From positions 551,744 through 615,743 of the forward strand of contig MFFN01000004.1 in NCBI GenBank assembly GCA_001777915.1: 64,000 nt of DNA, written 5' to 3'. The position numbers and the translations under genes were made by a program. This document shows, in pieces, positions 61,301 to 64,000 of this stretch (positions are counted from its first letter, which is position 1; the number at the start of each line of letters is the position of its first letter). This stretch comes from Candidatus Edwardsbacteria bacterium RifOxyA12_full_54_48 (GTDB lineage: Bacteria; Edwardsbacteria; AC1; EtOH8). Below the pieces are notes generated by a model. It was not told where the DNA came from, did no database searches, and was given only the letters and a program-made list of their open reading frames with translations.

Positions 61301-61955
61301 GGGGGTGTCATCCCAGGCCAGGGAGGGCTACGACCGGCTGGACTCCGAGAAGCCGCCCTTGGTAAGCAACCAGGTCAAGATCTATATTCCCCATGATGAC
61401 TGGGACCGCGGGCCCTGCCGGCAGTACCAGTACGACTTCCGCCCGCCGGCCGATCATATCGAATGGCCGCTGACGGCCCAGACCTCCGATAAAGAGGGTG
61501 CCTTGTCGTTCAAATTAAGCGGGGCGCTTCCGTCGGGCCATAAACTTTACCTGGCGGACCGCTCGGCCGGCATCGGCCTGGAGATCGTCCCCGGCCAGCC
61601 GGTGGGTTTCAGCGGCACCGTGCAGTACTCCGTCATCTTTACGGATCGTAAACTTTCCCAGCTGAATATCAAGCCGCTGCATCTGCTGATGAACCGGGCG
61701 GCCCCCAACCCCTTCCGGAATCAAATGAACCTATCCTACCAGATCCCCCGGGCCGGGCCGGTGAGCATCACCATCTACAACATCTCCGGACAGCGGGTCC
61801 GGACCCTGGTGGACCAGGATATGAGCCCGGGCTACTATTCGGCCGGGTGGGATGGCCGGGACGACGCCGGCAGCAGCATCTCCTCCGGGGTCTATTTCGT
61901 CCGCCTGGCCTCCGATGGGAAGGCCTTGACCCAGAAGATACTTAAGATCAAATAG
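58305..61955 (+). CDS. Large secreted YVTN-propeller / Ig-like protein with T9SS-type C-terminal domain
   Basis: A 1216-residue exported protein; start at ATG 58305 with GGGAGGTAA upstream (the frame extends 20 codons earlier without signal features). Signal peptide MKTSKAILLLFGVILISGLAQAQ. Residues ~25-365: YVTN-type propeller blades (KVYVSNTGESTIGII; MQKLYVTLPGRNQVGIINAAT). Residues ~370-690: fibronectin/Ig-like modules (FWSPGADPGGSGIVAYDVYFQP; FPVSWTGGMDALSGIASYRL). Residues ~690-790: SbsA/Big-5 type domain (IISTTPAQGDSLVSLGNQIYINFSEPVDT). The end carries NLSYQIPRAGPVSITIYN and SSGVYFVRLASDGKALTQK, a FlgD/T9SS-like sorting domain. Confidence 0.85.
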   Translation: MKTSKAILLLFGVILISGLAQAQYYQKSALTTGIGPKNFAYNSDSGKVYVSNTGESTIGIIRNYSYQPCTLGYSPGQMTYNALSRKMFVATGVGYVYILDADADTVETYLTPGMGPVNLAYNSAVNKLYANSSAYGLYIYNGSTYSQLNYFTGFEGRLYSYPGTQTYVAHGFDSLIGVIDGAGDGINDTIVLGGVTSYSEMVGSPEMQKLYVTLPGRNQVGIINAATNSLITTVSVGAGPSALAYCPEYKKTYVACPGDINIWVIDSMNVASSFSLGDSITAVYYNQASRQVCFTDQNNSMLRVWDPVGDYLVKTINLPVINPAGVFADPASGDIYVSLTGLGGPGAVAVMGYDTLAPAGAVIYNTPDIINTDTLTVFWSPGADPGGSGIVAYDVYFQPDSTEPSMNTYFPPDTSALLMLSSDSTMYHLMVVARDSAGNPINVDYLWQDSVYVDFSYVLPVDSIPPAAPLTPLIYGTNPGFWLSSVYTTAQLSWDNPEPGITKAFFKLGSPPGFELDHHDSMYSSGGMADTFYLPVDTLNGDYQLYIWLADSSGNSGYNNPAAVGVRRDLDPPLNTMVKPFPGDTAYSTSFPVSWTGGMDALSGIASYRLNYRVDTSGSWYTVIDYHPDTLVVFSGAVPGHRYYFEAAAYDSAYNLETIFNVSEASVFVALTAADTTRPQIISTTPAQGDSLVSLGNQIYINFSEPVDTLSLRFHCTPDPGGWNLYWGFSRDYLMLIHNNLLPGTVYTITVDSLADSSGNLLAAGPVPNPWSFATKPSITLSTAWQGGAYRLFSVPLLATDSSALGMLGDDLGAYGSTGWRLIGYKTEVDSFIERPFITNGRGYWLASVNSASLDVAGAVHDSFASAKIPMFPGWNLIGTPFNAPVAVASLQVVDTIWRPYSDPSSWDLVSPRMWHYTDNTPDLVNNGAWDSLSPADTAARMNPWKGYALYAATGCSLYIQTLATKGGLPKTAHNDYRIDWQLEVSAASGRASDGGLRLGVSSQAREGYDRLDSEKPPLVSNQVKIYIPHDDWDRGPCRQYQYDFRPPADHIEWPLTAQTSDKEGALSFKLSGALPSGHKLYLADRSAGIGLEIVPGQPVGFSGTVQYSVIFTDRKLSQLNIKPLHLLMNRAAPNPFRNQMNLSYQIPRAGPVSITIYNISGQRVRTLVDQDMSPGYYSAGWDGRDDAGSSISSGVYFVRLASDGKALTQKILKIK

Positions 61956-61970
61956 AAGGAAAACGGCTGG

Positions 61971-62753
61971 ATGAAAAAAAGATATTATTCATACATCGCA
62001 ATACTTTCGGCCCTGTTCGTCCTGTGGCCGCTGAAATTATCCCAGGGGGAGTACCGGCCCACCGAAGCCAGGATAAATTTTTTAAAGGGCCCGGTCAACA
62101 TTCAACGGGTGGCCACCGAAGCCTGGAGGCCGGCTTTTATCAAGATGTCCCTTTACACCGGCGACAAGGTCAGATGCCAGGAACTGGCCGAGACCGAGAT
62201 CATCCTGAACGACGGCAGCATCCTCAAGCTTAGGGACAACAGCCTGATGGAGATCGAGCTGATGGAGCGGGACAAAAAGGACCGGGCCGCCCGGACCGCC
62301 CTGAAGGTCTACCAGGGCAAGCTCCTGGGGTCGATCAAGAAACTGGCCGGCAAGAGCTCCAAGTTCACGGTGTCGACGCCGACGGCGGTGGCCGGGATCC
62401 GGGGGACGGTGTTCGGGGTGTTCGTGGAGGGGGATTCCACCGAGCTGAACGTGCTGAAGGGTGAGGTGGCCATCCAGGGCGACTCCGGGGGCGAGGTGCT
62501 GGTGAAGGACAAGATGATGATCACGGTGGCCAAGGGGGACTCGGCCCACAACCCGGTGGTGATGACGGCGGCCAAGCTGGCGTTCATGACCATGTGGGCC
62601 GGAGCGGCCATCAAGATAGGATCGATGGGGAGTGCGGCGGCGGTGGTGGCCACCACTGCAGTCATAATCATCGCCGGCGGCGGGGATGACGAGCCGGCCC
62701 CGGAGCCGGGCGCCCAGACCATCCCCGCCCCGCCGGGATGGCCCAATCCGTAA
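61971..62753 (+). CDS. FecR-domain protein
   Basis: A 260-residue exported protein with a signal peptide (KKRYYSYIAILSALFVLWPL) and a FecR domain: INFLKGPVNIQRVATEAWRPAF, GDKVRCQELAETEIILNDGSILKLRDNSLMEIE, VYQGKLLGSIKKLAGKSSKFTVSTPTAVAGIRGTVFGV and TELNVLKGEVAIQ. FecR domains sense or transmit signals across the envelope. A late hydrophobic region (MTMWAGAAIKIGSMGSAAAVVATTAVIIIAGG) may insert into membrane. No sigma factor is next to it; it lies between two large secreted proteins. Confidence 0.85.
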   Translation: MKKRYYSYIAILSALFVLWPLKLSQGEYRPTEARINFLKGPVNIQRVATEAWRPAFIKMSLYTGDKVRCQELAETEIILNDGSILKLRDNSLMEIELMERDKKDRAARTALKVYQGKLLGSIKKLAGKSSKFTVSTPTAVAGIRGTVFGVFVEGDSTELNVLKGEVAIQGDSGGEVLVKDKMMITVAKGDSAHNPVVMTAAKLAFMTMWAGAAIKIGSMGSAAAVVATTAVIIIAGGGDDEPAPEPGAQTIPAPPGWPNP

Positions 62754-62802
62754 TAAAGCCATCAAAATAAAATCAAAGGAATAAATAATGCTGGGAGGGA
62801 AC

Positions 62803-64000
62803 ATGAAGAAATTAGGTTTGATAACAATAACGCTGCTGTTGGCCGCAATGCCTGGCTGGGCCGTCAGGTACGGGGTCAAAAAGCAGATCTACACCGGGGC
62901 CAGCATGGCCTATCCGACCTACCTGGTCTACAGCAGCGTAAGCGACAGGATGTATTCGGGCAATGCCGGGCCGGGCAACTTTTTGGCCATGGACTGCGCC
63001 GGGGACTCATCCTTGGGGCCGGTGGCGGGGGCCGTGAGCCCTTACCCCCCGGCCTACGATTCGGTGAACAACCGGTTCTACTACAAGGGCGGCAACGAAA
63101 CCTTTTACGCGGTCGAGTGTGCCACCAACACCGTGGATACCTCCCTGGGTGGCTGGCAGGGCGGAACCTGGACCGCCTGCAATCCCGACAACAACAAGAT
63201 CTACGTCAACGATGACTGGAACGGGCAGACCCACGCATACAGCGCAGTCGATTATTCCTTCAACGGGGCGTTGACTAACTACTGCGGGTTTGTCCATTAC
63301 TATTCGCCGACCAACAGCGTTTACGTTCCCAATGCCAACCCTCTGGGGACCAAGGATTCGCTGGGGGTCTTCAGCGGAGCCACCAACGCCCTGACCGCCG
63401 AGATATACATCCCGGGGATGATGTCAAACTTCAACAAGGCCATGGCCTCCAATCCGACGGCCAGTCGTCTTTACCTGTCCCTGCCCAATACCGACCAGAT
63501 GGCCATCGTCAACACCTCGGACAATACCCTGGCCAACATCCTGACGGTGGGAGACAACCCCTCCGATTTCGCCCTGTGTCCGATCAATAAACGCATGTTC
63601 TTCGCCTGCAACGGCTCCAGCCAGTACTCCCTGCAGTTCATGGACAGCATGGACGTGCTGGACTCGGTGCTGGTGGGCGATTCGGCCAGCGCGGTGGTCT
63701 ACAATCCGTCCGATTCCCTGATCTACGTCGGGTGCAACACCGGCGGGTACGTCAAGCTGGTGGACCCGAGGCTGGCGACCCCCGTGGTGATGGACAGCGT
63801 ATATGTGGGATTCAACCCGCAATTCCGGGACATGGCGGTGGATGGAGGCGGCGACGTCTACTGCGCCATGTACAATTCCGACGACATCTACGTCATCGGC
63901 AAGATACCGCTGCGGATCTGGCAGTGCGTCAACTCCTTCTTTTGGGGAGAATACTTTACCTGGGACTACTCCGATGACGGCGGCTTCAGCTGGACCGGCA
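62803..64000 (+). CDS. Secreted YVTN-type propeller protein (3' partial)
   Basis: The frame is open from 62803 to the end of the window (399 residues seen). Start at ATG 62803 (MKKLGLITITLLLAAMPGWA, a signal peptide) is favoured by GGGAGGGA just before it; ATG 62788 is also in frame. The mature part has propeller blades related to the protein at 58305: RLYLSLPNTDQMAIVNTSDNTLANILTVGDNPSDFAL and LIYVGCNTGGYVKLVDPR. The last visible residues FSWTG may begin a further domain. C-terminal sorting domain, if any, lies outside. Confidence 0.82.
   Translation, partial: MKKLGLITITLLLAAMPGWAVRYGVKKQIYTGASMAYPTYLVYSSVSDRMYSGNAGPGNFLAMDCAGDSSLGPVAGAVSPYPPAYDSVNNRFYYKGGNETFYAVECATNTVDTSLGGWQGGTWTACNPDNNKIYVNDDWNGQTHAYSAVDYSFNGALTNYCGFVHYYSPTNSVYVPNANPLGTKDSLGVFSGATNALTAEIYIPGMMSNFNKAMASNPTASRLYLSLPNTDQMAIVNTSDNTLANILTVGDNPSDFALCPINKRMFFACNGSSQYSLQFMDSMDVLDSVLVGDSASAVVYNPSDSLIYVGCNTGGYVKLVDPRLATPVVMDSVYVGFNPQFRDMAVDGGGDVYCAMYNSDDIYVIGKIPLRIWQCVNSFFWGEYFTWDYSDDGGFSWTG

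Overview
The window reads as chromosome of a Gram-negative (diderm), probably anaerobic bacterium. A complete Tol-Pal operon, a TolC-type exporter, a heptose adenylyltransferase, several lipoproteins and a PorV/PorQ-like outer-membrane protein point to an outer membrane. Hcp, a flavoprotein-rubredoxin, several ferredoxins and a complex-I/hydrogenase-like gene set point to anaerobic metabolism. Large secreted beta-propeller proteins ending in FlgD-like/T9SS-like C-terminal domains suggest the FCB group or a related candidate phylum; this assignment is inference. No rRNA, tRNA or CRISPR array was recognised. Intergenic DNA is rich in short palindromic and simple repeats of at least seven kinds.

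Layout. 1-5.7 kb: a membrane proton-pump subunit (5' end outside the window), a NuoB/hydrogenase-small-subunit-like protein and a NuoG/FdhF-like molybdopterin protein, interleaved with two solute-binding lipoproteins. 5.8-7.0 kb: DUF985 cupin and CheC. 7.0-14.1 kb: TetR-controlled YbhGFSR-like ABC exporter with its own TolC. 14.1-23.2 kb (minus strand): greA, purE, a TPR protein, purC, a membrane protein, tolQ-tolR-tolA-tolB-pal-cpoB and small genes, with a consensus promoter before greA. 23.2-28.9 kb (minus): DUF362, cation/proton antiporter, methyltransferase-like/DUF3667 fusion, NTF2-like, GNAT and TtcA-like genes. 29.2-31.5 kb: DUF401 permease and an AT-rich foreign-looking propeller gene. 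31.5-32.5 kb: repeat-rich DNA with a gene remnant. 32.5-35.4 kb: secreted protein plus PorV-like protein. 35.6-40.4 kb: DUF302 gene, then an Rrf2-controlled nitrosative-stress operon (ferredoxin, Hrb-like flavorubredoxin, cupin, DsrE, Hcp).

41.2-49.7 kb (minus) is the most unusual region: a tightly overlapping seven-gene operon encoding a YghO/bacterial-ceramide-synthase-like GNAT, an LCB5/DagK-type lipid kinase, a CdsA-like cytidylyltransferase with a diverged signature, three cobalamin-binding-type radical SAM enzymes and a FemAB/BioF2-like acyltransferase. Near-identical 23-nt hairpins lie on both sides. I read it as a candidate pathway for an unusual, radical-SAM-modified, head-group-activated membrane lipid. 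That function is inference from families and gene order.

50.0-58.1 kb: MsrB, a GyrI-like protein, an ArsC/Spx-like protein, an exported DUF362 ferredoxin, a GGDEF enzyme, a DUF885 peptidase-like protein, a BACON-like lipoprotein, heptose adenylyltransferase, a REP-associated (RAYT-type) transposase carrying two palindromes in its own reading frame, a zinc-binding small protein and a protein with a RiPP-leader-like N-terminus. 58.3-64.0 kb: two giant-type secreted propeller proteins (the second cut by the window end) flanking a FecR-domain protein.
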